From: Pseudoalteromonas piscicida
Lineage (GTDB): Bacteria; Pseudomonadota; Gammaproteobacteria; Enterobacterales; Alteromonadaceae
Reading direction: 5' to 3'
DNA length: 64,000 bases
Assembly: GCF_002208135.1 (NCBI RefSeq)
Contig: NZ_CP021646.1
Location: 1,781,501-1,845,500 of the forward strand
Both the position numbers and the translations under genes were made by a program. Under the pieces are notes generated by a model. It saw nothing but the letters and a program-made list of their open reading frames with translations, was not told where the DNA came from and ran no database searches. Positions 17,319 through 26,512 of the stretch are shown piece by piece. Numbering within the stretch: the stretch's first letter is position 1; each line of letters starts with the position of its first letter.

Positions 17319-17522
17319 ATGAGTCAAGAGTTCAGCGTTATCCCCCCAACGACAAAGGTTTACTGCCCAGAGCGAGGTGAAGGGTGGACTTTAACGGGCA
17401 TAACAGGAATAGATGAGAATGCATCGGTGATGTTCTCTGGCGTACGCTATACCATCTCAGCAAAAGAAATCGTTGAGTCATTATTACCGAACTTTAAAAA
17501 TAGGCAAGAATCAAATAATTAG
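17319..17522 (+). CDS. Conserved-looking small protein
   Basis: This 67-residue soluble protein has a good GGAGAA ribosome binding site 5 nt before the ATG. No signal peptide, membrane segment or recognised motif is present, apart from one Cys and a Gly/Thr-rich beta-like middle. It is probably real because of the ribosome binding site and codon use like its neighbours. The function is unknown. Confidence 0.55.
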   Translation: MSQEFSVIPPTTKVYCPERGEGWTLTGITGIDENASVMFSGVRYTISAKEIVESLLPNFKNRQESNN

Positions 17523-17709
17523 TACTTTTTAACTATTTTACTGTTGTAAAAGTGTGAATTTTGATCAATCATGGTTATAGATTGCAAAGTTAATAATGGA
17601 TGCGCCCGCCTTAAAGGATTAAGTCATCGCATTGAGTTGGACTCAATTGCGAAGACATTGCTTTGTGTTGTTTTAAATTACAGGACGTAATCTTTTTAGG
17701 GTTCCTGCT

Positions 17710-19215
17710 ATGTTAAAAGCATCACTCACAACACTTGCTTTACTCTCAACATTACTTTCCACATACACCCATGCAGATAGTTGCTCAGGTCAGGTTTTTG
17801 GTATTAACGCTGGCCGCGGCGATATTGGTATTTTGTTTGGCCTAGATGAAGGGGCAGGACAAGCCAGCGCCGACAGTTTAGCCGCTTTTAGTTCATCGGC
17901 ACTCGCCTATGATACTAACAGTGCGCGATGGTATTATGCAGCAGCACCAAGACCAATCGACTACAAAGTCGATACCAGCCATCTAAACTTACCAGCTAAT
18001 GCAGATATTCCCATTGAGGGGAATAAACACCGCTATATTCAATTGGCGTATTTTGACGGTACCACTCATACCGTTGTCGGCAGGACGACTTATTTGGTGG
18101 GGTTAGCGTATGACAGCGCAAACGATAGACTCATTGGAACAAGCTACGACTCTATTTACAGCATAGATAAAAACACCGGTGAGGCAACTAAGCTCTCGGA
18201 TCTTCCGTCATTGGCAGGTAAATACCGCGGCGATGTTGAGTTTTATAATGGCCGTTTAATCCTAGTTACCAGTGCAGCTGTTTACCAAGTTAATACAAAC
18301 GACTTTTCTGTCACTAAATTAGCGGATCACGACTTATCCTCTGTTACAGGTGCTAGCCTTAATAGCAACGGAGAGCTTATTATTAGTCGCGTTATCATTA
18401 ATGACGCTGGTCACACCAACAAAAGCGCGATTTATAAGTTAAATCCTGATACAGGAAGCACCTGCTATATCAATACACTGCCAGTAAGACTAAATGACCT
18501 TGCATATAACCCAAATGGCAGCAGTACATGCTATACCGTTTCTGGTTGCAGCGGCACAACAACGCCTCCTTCGCCACCATCTTTTACGTTGACGAGTATT
18601 GAAAACGAGGTTTATGAAGGAAGTACACTTAGCTATCAAGTGACATTGAGCAAAGCCTTCGAACAGGACGTCAGTTTTGCGGTGGCAGTCAATGATGTGA
18701 CAACGCAATCAAATGACTACGTAGCACCACCTACTTCGCTGATAATACCTGCTGGCGGCACAACCGCTAACATTCAAATAGCAACAATAGACGATGCTGA
18801 CTATACCGGCGATCGGGAGCTCTCTTTGAGCGTAACTGGCGTGAGCAATACCTCTGGTAACAAGACTCAGGCAGGAAACATCCTCGACAATGAAACCGCG
18901 TGTGTGCCTGATAACTATACGCGGATCAATTACGCCTTTGTCAGAGAGGACTCGTTATTCAGTAATGACTGGGGTATCAAAGTAAATGGCCAATATATTA
19001 AACTGCTTGATGAATACGGCAGTGCCGGCAGCTATGACATCCTTCAAGGACAATCCTTTATCTATGTGCTCGCTATCGATGGTAACAGCAATGCTCTATC
19101 AACCAAGTACCAAGTTGCAGGTACCAACCAACGTTGGGAAGATGAAAACGATAATGATTACAATGACTTTGAGGTCAGTGTGACAACACAAACCATTCAA
19201 AAAGGTTGTAATTAA
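17710..19215 (+). CDS. Secreted protein with Calx-beta and DUF4114-like domains
   Basis: The 501-residue protein has a signal peptide (first ~22 residues, ending in THA). An N-terminal ~270-residue region looks like a repeat-rich beta structure. A Calx-beta domain follows at about 295-395 (EVYEGSTLSYQVTLSK ... IDDADYTGDRELSLS), then a C-terminal DUF4114-like module rich in Asp (WEDENDNDYNDFEV). Calx-beta and DUF4114 modules bind calcium and are typical of secreted adhesins. No membrane anchor or sorting signal is visible at the C-terminus. The role may be adhesion or matrix, and no enzymatic motif is seen. Confidence 0.75.
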   Translation: MLKASLTTLALLSTLLSTYTHADSCSGQVFGINAGRGDIGILFGLDEGAGQASADSLAAFSSSALAYDTNSARWYYAAAPRPIDYKVDTSHLNLPANADIPIEGNKHRYIQLAYFDGTTHTVVGRTTYLVGLAYDSANDRLIGTSYDSIYSIDKNTGEATKLSDLPSLAGKYRGDVEFYNGRLILVTSAAVYQVNTNDFSVTKLADHDLSSVTGASLNSNGELIISRVIINDAGHTNKSAIYKLNPDTGSTCYINTLPVRLNDLAYNPNGSSTCYTVSGCSGTTTPPSPPSFTLTSIENEVYEGSTLSYQVTLSKAFEQDVSFAVAVNDVTTQSNDYVAPPTSLIIPAGGTTANIQIATIDDADYTGDRELSLSVTGVSNTSGNKTQAGNILDNETACVPDNYTRINYAFVREDSLFSNDWGIKVNGQYIKLLDEYGSAGSYDILQGQSFIYVLAIDGNSNALSTKYQVAGTNQRWEDENDNDYNDFEVSVTTQTIQKGCN

Positions 19216-19222
19216 CAGACTC

Positions 19223-19253
19223 AAAGCGGCTTACTATTTTTAGAAGCCGCTTT
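19223..19253 (+). terminator. Terminator after Calx-beta gene
   Basis: A 10-bp perfect stem (AAAGCGGCTT / AAGCCGCTTT) with an 11-base loop follows the stop by 7 nt. The T-run is short. Confidence 0.65.
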
Positions 19254-19258
19254 GATTT

Positions 19259-19442
19259 AACCTGAACTAGGGATAAGAAGTTAGTTAATCCACTAAAATC
19301 ACTAAGTTCAAAAGCGTAATATCACTCTCTTAATATAAGGCAAATTTGTGCGCCAATAGCTGGCCTATTGCAAGCAAATTTAACGCAGTAGTAAGGGGGA
19401 TAACAGCTGCTAGAGAACAAGTTGTTATCCCGTGTTCTGGTT
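19259..19442. mobile_element. MITE-like element with terminal inverted repeats
   Basis: A 184-bp non-coding stretch lies between the Calx-beta gene terminator and the bioD stop. Its ends are imperfect inverted repeats of about 24 bp: the left end begins AACCTGAACTAGGGATAAG and the right end read on the other strand begins AACCAGAACACGGGATAAC. Both ends are flanked by ATTT (19255-19258 and 19443-19446), a possible 4-bp target duplication. An internal hairpin is also present (CAATAG / CTATTG). There is no coding capacity. This is the structure of a miniature inverted-repeat element. Confidence 0.6.
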
Positions 19443-19450
19443 ATTTAGTA

Positions 19451-20146
19451 TTAACTGGTGCCTGATTTAAGCTCAAGCAACTCTAGTAACGCTGAGCGAA
19501 GCTGTAGCTTTGGTGTGCCCTCACTGTAAGGCGCTGTTGCAAGCAGTGGACAGTCTAGACGAAGCTTTAAACTTTCAAGGTTTTCTTCAAATACTGACAT
19601 CTCAGGGTCAATCTGATTTGCTATCCACCCCACCAAATTCAGTCCTTTTTGCTTGATAGATTCTGCCGTTAAAAACGCATGGTTCAAACAGCCTAACTTC
19701 ATGCCAACCACTAAAATTACGGGAAGTTGTGCTCTGACGACCCAATCATACAGGTATTCATTGTCGTTAATGGGCAGTGCCCAGCCACCTGCACCTTCAC
19801 ATAATATATACTCAGCGCCTAAGTGCTGAATTTCACTATAGCGCTCATGTAGCTTATCGACTGTAATGTCTACATTTACCTGTTTTGCTGCAATGTGCGG
19901 CGCAATTGGCGGTGCAAAACAAAATGGGTTCACTTGCTCGTAAGTACCGTGCACCGTCGCAGCTTCCATTAAACTGATAGCATCAACGTTCACTAGTTCA
20001 CCAAATGCCTCTTCAGCATCTGCTGCGATCGGCTTAAAGCCAAAAGTCTTTTTGCCGTGCTTGGCTAACAGTTTCAGTAATAGAGTAGAAATATAGGTTT
20101 TACCTACTTCAGTGTCGGTCCCAGTTATAAAATATGCTTGATTCAT
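19451..20146 (-). CDS. bioD: Dethiobiotin synthetase
   Basis: This 231-residue cytosolic ATPase closes the ureido ring of biotin from DAPA, CO2 and ATP. The N-terminal P-loop GTDTEVGKTYIS (residues 8-19) and the EGAGGW block near residue 116 are diagnostic. It is the last gene of bioBFCD, and its ATG overlaps the bioC stop. Transcription probably ends near the MITE-like element just downstream. Confidence 0.95.
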   Translation of the reverse strand: MNQAYFITGTDTEVGKTYISTLLLKLLAKHGKKTFGFKPIAADAEEAFGELVNVDAISLMEAATVHGTYEQVNPFCFAPPIAPHIAAKQVNVDITVDKLHERYSEIQHLGAEYILCEGAGGWALPINDNEYLYDWVVRAQLPVILVVGMKLGCLNHAFLTAESIKQKGLNLVGWIANQIDPEMSVFEENLESLKLRLDCPLLATAPYSEGTPKLQLRSALLELLELKSGTS

Positions 20147-20922
20147 TTCCTTAACTCCAAAAATCCGACTTGATAACTTACATCAAAACCATTTTCACTC
20201 TCAGGGTAGCTGCTCAGCAGCTGAGCGTAGGCTGATTTGCCTAACAAACCTTGTCGGCGAGAAGCGGTTTTTACATCGTTGGCACCGATATTTTTCACTG
20301 AGCGCAACGCCTTTAATGGCGTGTCATAGCTATCAATCAATAACACTTCGTCCTCCCACGTCACAGCGAAACCGGCCTTTTGAGCAAAAGATTTAAGCGC
20401 TGACAGCGAATAAAATGAATTGATATGGCCACACTCATCGATGGCTCGCCATGCGCCATCGATTTCGCTTAACGAGCCGTCAAGCACAGAGCTTAGCAGC
20501 ACCCGACCTTCTTTTTTTAGCACTTCATACAATTGCGCAAATAGCGTTTGCGGGGAATTAGACCACTGAATCGCAAAATTGCTAAAGATCAAATCAATAC
20601 AGTTTGACTGAATAGCGAGTTTATCCATGTCACAGCAGACACTATTTACAGTATTTTCAGCGCTTGCCAACATAGCCAAACTCAGATCCGCTCCAACATA
20701 ATGATTCGTGAAGGCGTTTAATCTATGAAAGTTTTCATGTGGCCCGCATCCTAAATCGAGCAACCTAGGAAACATACGCACCGCACCAAGCTCGCTATTT
20801 TGCTGTGTTAAACGTGAAAAGAGTACATCTGCAGCTTGTTTTTGCACGTTAGCGTGTTGAGAGTATGATTGCGCGGCTTTTGAAAAGCACTTTGCTGTTT
20901 GCGTCTTCTGTGCTTTGCTCAT
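20143..20922 (-). CDS. bioC: Malonyl-ACP O-methyltransferase
   Basis: The 259-residue SAM-dependent methyltransferase starts biotin synthesis by masking malonyl-ACP as its methyl ester. SAM motif I is LLDLGCGP near residue 71, and motif IV is LIFSNFAIQWS near residue 111. The N-terminal KxxxAxCFSKAAQSY pattern is typical of BioC. It overlaps bioF by 4 nt (ATGA) and bioD by 4 nt, showing translational coupling. Confidence 0.93.
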   Translation of the reverse strand: MSKAQKTQTAKCFSKAAQSYSQHANVQKQAADVLFSRLTQQNSELGAVRMFPRLLDLGCGPHENFHRLNAFTNHYVGADLSLAMLASAENTVNSVCCDMDKLAIQSNCIDLIFSNFAIQWSNSPQTLFAQLYEVLKKEGRVLLSSVLDGSLSEIDGAWRAIDECGHINSFYSLSALKSFAQKAGFAVTWEDEVLLIDSYDTPLKALRSVKNIGANDVKTASRRQGLLGKSAYAQLLSSYPESENGFDVSYQVGFLELRK

Positions 20923-22061
20923 GCTCTCTCCACTAAGGCCGAGACTAATTTGTCTATATCTTCATGACTGTGCTGTGCCGTTATTGTTATTCGCAATCGT
21001 GCGGTATTTTGCGCCACAGTTGGTGGCCTAATAGCCCCAACCCAAAGCCCCTTTTCCTTAAGTTTATGTTGCGCCGCTAATACATTTTCACTGCTACCAT
21101 ACACAAGAGGCTGTATGGCCGTATCACTTGGAATGGGAGATAAGTTAGTTTGTGCAACTAACGACTTAAAATAGTCGATGTTTACTTGTAATTTGTGTCT
21201 CGCTTCCGTTGCTGTAAGCAACTTATTCAGTTGGCATAATGCAACGCTTGCCATAATAGGCGACAACGCCGTTGTATAGATAAACTCACGATTAAATTGC
21301 GTCATGTAATTTATCACATCATGACTCGCTAATACCGCAGCTCCTTGACAGCCCATCGCTTTGCCAAAGGTGATCACCAAAATTTCAGGTTTAATGCCGC
21401 TTTCAATCGTGCCAAGTCCTTGCGCTCCCACAACGCCAAACGCATGAGCGTCGTCGACCATGAGCCACGCAGAATGAGACTTAGCCAGCGCACTGATTTC
21501 AGATACCGGCGCTTGGTCTCCGTCCATAGAAAACACCCCTTCAGTCACGATGAGCTTACTGTCAGCTTTGGTTTTTTCTAATCGAGACCTTAAGTGCGTC
21601 AAATCATTGTGATTAAAGCGAACAAACTTAGCGCTGCCCGCTAAACCACCGTCTAACAGACTGGCATGGTTGAGCTTGTCTTGGAACACCGCAGCGCTTA
21701 ATTGTTTTTCTTGGGGCGTGAACAATGCCTTTAACACACTGGTATTAGCAGCAAAACCGCTTGGAAACAGCAGTGCTGCATCATAACCCAAAACGCTGCA
21801 AAGCTTATCTTCTAGCTGACAGTGAATATCAAGATAACCCGTAACAAGCGCCGAACTTCGGCTTCCGGCTTCAGTGCATGCGAGAGTGTTAAACTCCAAC
21901 GAGTCTGCAAGTCCCAGGTAGTCATTGCTGGCAAAGTTAATATATTGCTGATCAGCAATTTGAATTCTACTTGCAGAGGCCTTTTCAACCACAATGCGCT
22001 TTCTTAGCAACCCTTCAGCGTGACGGGCTGCTAAGGCAGATTGAATATACTCAAACGACAT
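20919..22061 (-). CDS. bioF: 8-amino-7-oxononanoate synthase
   Basis: The 380-residue PLP enzyme condenses pimeloyl-ACP and L-alanine. The conserved FASNDYLGLA near residue 42 and the PLP Lys in ITFGKAMGCQGA near residue 235 are visible, with DDAHAFGVVG near residue 203. It is the second gene of bioBFCD, starting 4 nt after the bioB stop. Confidence 0.95.
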   Translation of the reverse strand: MSFEYIQSALAARHAEGLLRKRIVVEKASASRIQIADQQYINFASNDYLGLADSLEFNTLACTEAGSRSSALVTGYLDIHCQLEDKLCSVLGYDAALLFPSGFAANTSVLKALFTPQEKQLSAAVFQDKLNHASLLDGGLAGSAKFVRFNHNDLTHLRSRLEKTKADSKLIVTEGVFSMDGDQAPVSEISALAKSHSAWLMVDDAHAFGVVGAQGLGTIESGIKPEILVITFGKAMGCQGAAVLASHDVINYMTQFNREFIYTTALSPIMASVALCQLNKLLTATEARHKLQVNIDYFKSLVAQTNLSPIPSDTAIQPLVYGSSENVLAAQHKLKEKGLWVGAIRPPTVAQNTARLRITITAQHSHEDIDKLVSALVERA

Positions 22062-22064
22062 TGA

Positions 22065-23108
22065 TTAGTTGGCTTCGTAAAATAGCTCTGATGTCGCTTT
22101 GTCTGCAATTGCAGAGCTTAACGATGCCTCATAGGCCTCATCCGAGTAATCTTCACGTTTTTCAGGGTTCATACCAAGTTTTCTGATGAGATTCATATCG
22201 GCGTCTGCTTCTGGGTTTTCCGTGGTTAATAGCTTATCACCATAGAAAATTGAGTTAGCGCCAGCGAAGAAACACATAGATTGCATCTGTTCATTCATCG
22301 CCGTTCTACCTGCAGATAACCGCACGTAACTGTGTGGCATCATGATACGCGCAACCGCGATGGTACGGATAAATTCAAAGTGATCGAGATCATCAACATT
22401 TTCAAGCGGCGTACCTTTAACCTTAACAAGCATATTAATCGGTACACTTTCTGGTTGTTTTGGCAGGTTTGCTAATTGGATCAGCAAGCCATAACGATCA
22501 GATGCCTGCTCTCCCATTCCTACAATACCACCAGAACACACTTTCATTCCTGCATCTCTTACGTGATCAAGGGTATCGAGTCTGTCTTGGTAAGTTCTTG
22601 TCGTGATAATTTGCTCGTAGTATTCAGGCGAGGTGTCCAAATTATGGTTGTAATAATCAAGGCCCGCTTCTCTTAGCGTGTGCGCTTTTTGATTATCCAA
22701 CTTACCCAAAGTCATACAGGTTTCGAGGCCTAGCTCTTTAACTTCTTTCACCATTTTGGCGATATAAGGCATATCTCTGTCTTTTGGATCAGACCAAGCG
22801 GCACCCATACAAAAACGCGTCGCGCCCTTTTCTTTCGCCAACTTAGCTTGAGTTACAACCTTTTCCACTTCCATCAAACGCTCACGTTCAAGATCCGTTT
22901 TGTAATGACCTGACTGTGGGCAGTATTTGCAATCTTCAGGACAGGCACCCGTTTTGATAGACAGCAAGGTGGAGATTTGAACTTCATTTGGATTGAAGTT
23001 TTTGCGGTGAATACTTGCTGCATAAAAAAGTAAGTCGTTAAAAGGCATGGTGAACAGTGTTTTTACTTCTTCATGTGTCCAATCGTGTCTTAGCGCGCCT
23101 AATTCCAT
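22065..23108 (-). CDS. bioB: Biotin synthase
   Basis: The 347-residue radical SAM enzyme inserts sulfur into dethiobiotin. The cluster motif [11 protein letters not shown] near residue 55 binds the radical SAM 4Fe-4S. The downstream Cys and Arg residues for the 2Fe-2S cluster ([10 protein letters not shown] near 190, RLSAGR near 262) are present. It is the first gene of the operon, divergent from bioA, with about 150 nt between them that includes a BirA operator. Confidence 0.96.
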   Translation of the reverse strand: MELGALRHDWTHEEVKTLFTMPFNDLLFYAASIHRKNFNPNEVQISTLLSIKTGACPEDCKYCPQSGHYKTDLERERLMEVEKVVTQAKLAKEKGATRFCMGAAWSDPKDRDMPYIAKMVKEVKELGLETCMTLGKLDNQKAHTLREAGLDYYNHNLDTSPEYYEQIITTRTYQDRLDTLDHVRDAGMKVCSGGIVGMGEQASDRYGLLIQLANLPKQPESVPINMLVKVKGTPLENVDDLDHFEFIRTIAVARIMMPHSYVRLSAGRTAMNEQMQSMCFFAGANSIFYGDKLLTTENPEADADMNLIRKLGMNPEKREDYSDEAYEASLSSAIADKATSELFYEAN

Positions 23109-23222
23109 ATTTTCATTCTCTTTTTATTCTTGCCTAAATTTACAACACGAGTATTTTCTAGTGATTAAATTTAGCGCAGTCAAACTGACGGTGATTGGCT
23201 TAGTCTACTTCTTAGCTTAGTA

Positions 23223-23256
23223 TTGTCAACGTTATACGCGCCCACAAGGTTTACAA
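23223..23256. promoter_or_regulatory. BirA operator
   Basis: Half-sites TTGTCAACG (23223-23231) and GGTTTACAA (23248-23256) are separated by 16 bp. The E. coli bio operator is TTGTAAACC-N16-GGTTTACAA; here the right half is perfect and the left has two mismatches. It abuts the bioA start codon, and the AAGGT that must serve as bioA ribosome binding site overlaps its right half. BirA-biotinyl-AMP binding here would repress bioA and probably bioBFCD. Confidence 0.8.
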
Positions 23257-24546
23257 ATGAACAACAAACATACAATCGATATTGAATTTGATCGCAAGCA
23301 TATATGGCATCCCTATACATCAATGATTGACCCTCTGCCCGTCTATCCAGCCGCAAGAACATTCGAGAATAAAATTGAGCTTGAAACTGGCGAAACTCTC
23401 ATTGACGGTATGGCATCCTGGTGGAGTGCTGTGCATGGTTATGGTCATCCAGAAATAATCGCGGCGATAAAAAATCAAGCTGACACGATGAGCCATGTTA
23501 TGTTTGGGGGCCTAACTCATCAGCCTGCCGTGGAGTTATGCAAACTACTCGTGGAGCTAACCCCAGGCCCACTTAATCGAGTATTCCTAGCGGACGGCGG
23601 CTCAGTCAGTGTTGAAGTTGCAATCAAAATGGCGATTCAATATTGGTTGAGTAAAGGCAAAAAGAATAAAACCCAAATAATGACAGCCAAAAAAGGCTAC
23701 CACGGAGATACATTTGCGGCGATGAGCGTTTGCGATCCTGTGAATTCGATGCATGCGATGTACCAAGGCTTTTTACCTGAGCAAGTGTTTGTCGATGCCC
23801 CTAAAAGTGAGTTTTACGGCAGCCAAAGTCAAGATGAACTTAACGCGTTAGAAACCGCATTTGCTGCTCATCATGAAAAGGTCGCGGCATTTATCATCGA
23901 ACCGATAGTACAAAATGCGGGCGGCATGAACTTCTACCATCCAGAATATCTCAAGGCGCTTCGAGCGCTATGCGATAAGTATGAGGTGCTACTGATTGTA
24001 GATGAAATTGCGACTGGATTTGGCCGTACAGGTAAAATGTTTGCCTGTGAACACGCTGGGATCTCACCGGACATTATGTGTGTTGGTAAAGCACTTACTG
24101 GCGGAAACATGACGCTCGCGGCCACTTTAGCAACAGAAGATGTGGCTTTGGGTATTAGCCAAGGCGAAGCGAAAGTGTTAATGCACGGACCAACTTTTAT
24201 GGGAAATCCACTGGCGTGTGCCGCCGCTGTAGCTAGTCTCACTATCTTAAAGCGCCAAGAAACCATGGCCAATATTGAACGAGTCGCGAGTGCGCTTAAC
24301 GCACTCAAGCGCTGTCTTAATCTAAGTGCAGTAACAGATGTCAGAGTTCTTGGTGCGATTGGTGTGGTGGAGGTAGAAAGGGTTGTTGATGTTGCAAAAA
24401 TCCAAAAATTCTTCATACAACAAGGTGTATGGATAAGGCCTTTTGGCAAGCTAATTTATATTATGCCGCCGTATATCACCTCAAATAAAGATATTGAAAC
24501 ACTCATTGACGCGATTTATGTTGCCATTGAAGGCGAACACTTCTAA
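23257..24546 (+). CDS. bioA: DAPA aminotransferase
   Basis: This 429-residue class-III aminotransferase transfers an amino group from SAM to KAPA. The N-terminal WHPYTSM motif (residues ~17-23), the GMASWWSAVHGYGHP block, and the PLP Lys near residue 278 (CVGKALTGG) are typical. The N-terminal Trp and Tyr distinguish BioA from other aminotransferases. It is divergent from bioBFCD and ends in a 13-bp hairpin. Confidence 0.96.
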   Translation: MNNKHTIDIEFDRKHIWHPYTSMIDPLPVYPAARTFENKIELETGETLIDGMASWWSAVHGYGHPEIIAAIKNQADTMSHVMFGGLTHQPAVELCKLLVELTPGPLNRVFLADGGSVSVEVAIKMAIQYWLSKGKKNKTQIMTAKKGYHGDTFAAMSVCDPVNSMHAMYQGFLPEQVFVDAPKSEFYGSQSQDELNALETAFAAHHEKVAAFIIEPIVQNAGGMNFYHPEYLKALRALCDKYEVLLIVDEIATGFGRTGKMFACEHAGISPDIMCVGKALTGGNMTLAATLATEDVALGISQGEAKVLMHGPTFMGNPLACAAAVASLTILKRQETMANIERVASALNALKRCLNLSAVTDVRVLGAIGVVEVERVVDVAKIQKFFIQQGVWIRPFGKLIYIMPPYITSNKDIETLIDAIYVAIEGEHF

Positions 24547-24558
24547 AGCACATTAAAT

Positions 24559-24592
24559 TTGGAATTAGGTCTATTTCATGACCTAATTCCAA
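24559..24592. terminator. Hairpin after bioA
   Basis: A perfect 13-bp inverted repeat (TTGGAATTAGGTC / GACCTAATTCCAA) with an 8-base loop lies 12 nt after the bioA stop. No good T-run follows, so termination may be weak. Confidence 0.5.
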
Positions 24593-24734
24593 CAATGTAA
24601 TCTAAAACGATGACGAATAATCAACAAAATTGCGTTATTTCGAACTTTCCTCGCTTTGTACCTGAAATGATATCAATGGCATGTTACCATGGCCGTTTTT
24701 ATTATTAGCAAGTGAGAAAAGAGACATATTATCT

Positions 24735-26072
24735 ATGCAGCAAACCGTCAAATTGCAGCCAGCTGAAGCTTACCAGCCACCTCGTTTTACTGTTTACCAA
24801 CACCGCCAAATCGATAAGATAGAGCAACTGGATAAACTGCCTGAACATCTTCGCTTTCAAATGAAAGTCGTCGCCAATGTATTCCCTTTTCGCGTTAATA
24901 ACTTTGTCATTGAAGAGCTCATCGATTGGGACAAAGTGCCCAATGACCCTGTTTTTCAATTAACTTTTCCACAACGTGGCATGCTAGACGATGAGTCGTA
25001 CGAGCAAATGGCCGATTTATTAAGTCGTGAGCATACACCTGAAGAAGTGTTTAACCTTGCCACCAAAATTCGTCAAAAGTTAAACCCGCACCCTGCGGGT
25101 CAAATGGAAAAAAATGTTCCTGAGTATGAAGGTGAACGCGTAGATGGCATCCAGCACAAATATAAAGAAACAGTATTGTTTTTCCCGTCTCAAGGACAAT
25201 ACTGCCACTCATATTGCACTTTCTGCTTCCGCTGGGCGCAGTTTGTTGGCAAAGCTACCCGATTTAACAATAACGACGCCGAGCTGCTCCACAACTACCT
25301 AGCAGAACACACTGAAGTGACCGATCTATTGATGACTGGTGGCGATCCTATGGTAATGCGCACCGTTAAATTGCGTAAATACCTTGAGGCACTAAAAGAG
25401 CCAAGATTTGACCATATTCGTACCATCAGGATCGGCACTAAATCTCTCACTTTTTGGCCGTTTAGATACGTCACCGATCCAGACGCGCAAGAGTTGTTAA
25501 CCTTATTAAAAGAGCTGGTTGATGCAGGAAAGCATGTGTCAATCATGGCACACGTTAACCACAAACAAGAACTGCGTACTGAAGTCACACGTGAAGCGAT
25601 TAAGCTTATCCGCAAAACTGGCGCACAGATCAGAACACAAGCACCACTTTTAAATAATATAAACGTAGACGCTGATATGTGGGCTGACATGTGGAAAGAG
25701 CAAACACAGCTTGGCATGATACCCTACTACATGTTTATCGAGCGAGATACCGGCGCTAAGCGTTACTTTGAAATCCCGTTACATAAAACGTGGGAAACAT
25801 TCCGTGAAGCTTATAAGCAAGTCTCTGGTGTGAGCCGTACAGTTAGAGGCCCCTCAATGAGTGCAGGTCCAGGTAAAGTTGAAGTGTCTGGCGTAACCGA
25901 AGTCGCGGGCGAAAAAGTATTTGTACTACGCTTTATTCAAGCACGAAACCCAGACTGGGTGCAGCGCCCGTTCTTTGCCAAGTTCGACGAAAATGCCCAC
26001 TGGCTGGATGACTTAAAACCAGCATTTGGGGAAGAAAAATTCTTCTGGCAGGATGAGTACGACGCCATGTAA
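24735..26072 (+). CDS. KamA-family radical SAM protein
   Basis: The product is 445 residues from ATG 24735; an upstream ATG at 24681 adds an atypical hydrophobic leader. The radical SAM triad is Cys157, Cys161, Cys164 (YCHSYCTFCF). TGGDPM near residue 200 is the SAM-contacting GGxP-type motif. A late AGPGK may supply the PLP Lys. The fold matches lysine 2,3-aminomutases (~416 residues), although the exact substrate is unclear. EpmB is shorter and less similar, so that role is unlikely. It stands alone and is followed by a T-rich terminator. Confidence 0.75.
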   Translation: MQQTVKLQPAEAYQPPRFTVYQHRQIDKIEQLDKLPEHLRFQMKVVANVFPFRVNNFVIEELIDWDKVPNDPVFQLTFPQRGMLDDESYEQMADLLSREHTPEEVFNLATKIRQKLNPHPAGQMEKNVPEYEGERVDGIQHKYKETVLFFPSQGQYCHSYCTFCFRWAQFVGKATRFNNNDAELLHNYLAEHTEVTDLLMTGGDPMVMRTVKLRKYLEALKEPRFDHIRTIRIGTKSLTFWPFRYVTDPDAQELLTLLKELVDAGKHVSIMAHVNHKQELRTEVTREAIKLIRKTGAQIRTQAPLLNNINVDADMWADMWKEQTQLGMIPYYMFIERDTGAKRYFEIPLHKTWETFREAYKQVSGVSRTVRGPSMSAGPGKVEVSGVTEVAGEKVFVLRFIQARNPDWVQRPFFAKFDENAHWLDDLKPAFGEEKFFWQDEYDAM

Positions 26073-26086
26073 ATGTATAAATATCA

Positions 26087-26118
26087 AAAGGTCAGCAAAT
26101 TGCTGGCTTTTATTTTAT
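26087..26118 (+). terminator. Terminator after KamA-family gene
   Basis: The stem AAAGGTCAGC / GCTGGCTTT (with one G-U pair) is followed by TTTTATTTTATTT. Confidence 0.7.
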
Positions 26119-26201
26119 TTAGCGCATTTAAACAGCATCAAATTTGGATAAGGGATGAGCTAACTTATTGCTTTTAATATTATGTATAATTATTTCTTTA
26201 T

Positions 26202-26354
26202 CTAGCCAGTGCGTTTTGCAGATAACTGGCTGCTACGAGCATTGATTTGATGCTCAACACCGGACTTACCTTTTATCGTCACATTGTATTGTACAGCAAT
26301 CTTTTCAACGCCTTCCGGCTCAAGAATTACCTTATAAACCTTGTGAGTTAACAA
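26202..26354 (-). other. Short coding-like remnant
   Basis: A leftward frame of 50 codons (TTG start after a stop, TAG at 26202-26204) reads like the end of a beta-rich protein (KVILEPEGVEKIAVQYNV). There is no ribosome binding site or recognised family. It may be a decayed gene or the tail of a lost cassette just beyond the attC-like site. Confidence 0.25.
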
Positions 26355-26401
26355 CTTTTAATCTTTCGAAGTTTCACAAAGTTCCAATTTTTACTCGTTA
26401 A

Positions 26402-26508
26402 ACATAACGTTCGTTTACTATACCAAGCTGATTGAAACGCCCAATCACAGCGTTTCAATGAAAAAGTGCGCCACAAGTGTACGTCCCTCGTTAATTCGCT
26501 TGTTAGGA
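26402..26508 (-). other. attC-like integron recombination site
   Basis: On the minus strand, 5 nt after the stop of the 317-residue gene, the sequence reads CCTAACAAGCG, then GAGGGACG and TTGTGGCGC. These segments, in this order, resemble the 5' half of Vibrio-type attC repeats. It ends with ACGTTATG, an R'-like core. Inside is a perfect 10-bp hairpin (26431-26440 with 26450-26459). The two outer arms pair only poorly, so the site may be degenerate. Confidence 0.5.
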
Positions 26509-26512
26509 TAGC

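Noticed and set aside
24681..24734. Upstream start for the KamA-family gene
   Set aside because: It would add a hydrophobic leader to a cytosolic enzyme family; ATG 24735 gives the expected N-terminus.
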